Shown piece by piece: positions 20,273-20,452 of a DNA stretch of 20,452 nt. The stretch lies in NCBI GenBank assembly GCA_036897095.1, contig JAYMSP010003259.1, forward strand, positions 1-20,452, written 5' to 3'. Origin of the DNA: Plantago elongata. Lineage: Eukaryota; Streptophyta; Magnoliopsida; Lamiales; Plantaginaceae. The translations under genes and the position numbers were made by a program. The notes beneath the pieces are model-generated. The model was not told the DNA's origin, made no database searches, and saw only the letters and a program-made list of their open reading frames with translations. Each line of letters starts with the position of its first letter. Positions within the stretch are counted from its first letter, which is position 1.

Positions 20273-20452
20273 TGAAAGAACTATTTTCCATGTCTATTCA
20301 TAGAATAAGAAGGGTATATATACAAGTACAAGAAGCTATAATCTAAATACTAATCTAATCAGGAAACTAATATAACTAGAGTTCTATAATATAAAAGACT
20401 AATCTAATAGACTAATCTAATCAGGAAACTAATACAATTACATAGTCTAACA
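20273..20452 (-). repeat. Second LTR of the short-element family, at the window edge
   Basis: These 180 bp match the 3' LTR at 5532-5697 from TGAAAGAA to TACATAGTCTAACA, including the TATATATAC segment, and carry a small extra duplication of the ACTAATCTAAT motif. Both LTR termini are present, the last one ending exactly at the last base. It may be a solo LTR or the 3' LTR of a full element continuing to the right. The candidate left target-site duplication is GTTTC (20268-20272). Confidence 0.85.

Overview
This window looks like nuclear DNA of a eudicot plant. Its genes carry many AT-rich, mostly GT-AG introns, the protein families are plant-typical (GT61, AHL, a CCR-like reductase, an ARID protein with an HSP20-like domain), and there are Copia-type LTR retroelements primed by initiator tRNA-Met and a tRNA-derived SINE. 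I cannot fix the species. All exon models were built by hand from splice consensus, reading-frame phase and family similarity.

Layout, left to right. Positions 1-2658 are the 5' part of a Copia retrotransposon on the minus strand: a ~1.73 kb LTR, a primer-binding site, and ~0.9 kb of leader that runs off the left edge. It interrupts exon 2 of a reductase pseudogene (2911-2659). The intact tandem paralogue (7271-3435, minus, six exons, 321 aa) is a CCR-like SDR108E reductase. Its first intron has grown to 2.2 kb and holds a short non-autonomous LTR element (5532-6891) with a perfect 5-bp target-site duplication, plus a possible MITE (5253-5420). On the plus strand follow a 98-aa small membrane protein (8051-8443, two exons), a GT61 Golgi glycosyltransferase (9719-11301, three exons, 451 aa, first two exons short and easily missed), and a single-exon AHL nuclear protein with an AT hook and a PPC domain (12270-12998, 242 aa). 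Converging on it from the minus strand is an ARID plus HSP20-like chromatin protein (18662-13429, 13 coding exons, 583 aa, plus a 5'UTR exon). One of its introns contains a SINE with a 17-bp target-site duplication. The right edge (20273-20452) is another LTR of the same short-element family seen in the reductase intron.

The genes have unrelated functions and do not form a pathway or cluster: phenylpropanoid-like reduction, cell-wall or glycan xylosylation/arabinosylation, and chromatin regulation (AHL and ARID proteins are both nuclear DNA binders, but adjacency is probably chance). The most informative structure is the transposon history: one reductase paralogue was destroyed by a Copia insertion in an exon while the other tolerated several insertions in an intron. 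I found no evidence for a new multigene system. The items most worth checking are two apparent GC-AG introns, the rearranged short LTR element, an acidic ORF in the Copia U5 that ends in a splice-donor-like site, and a substitution in the AHL core motif.
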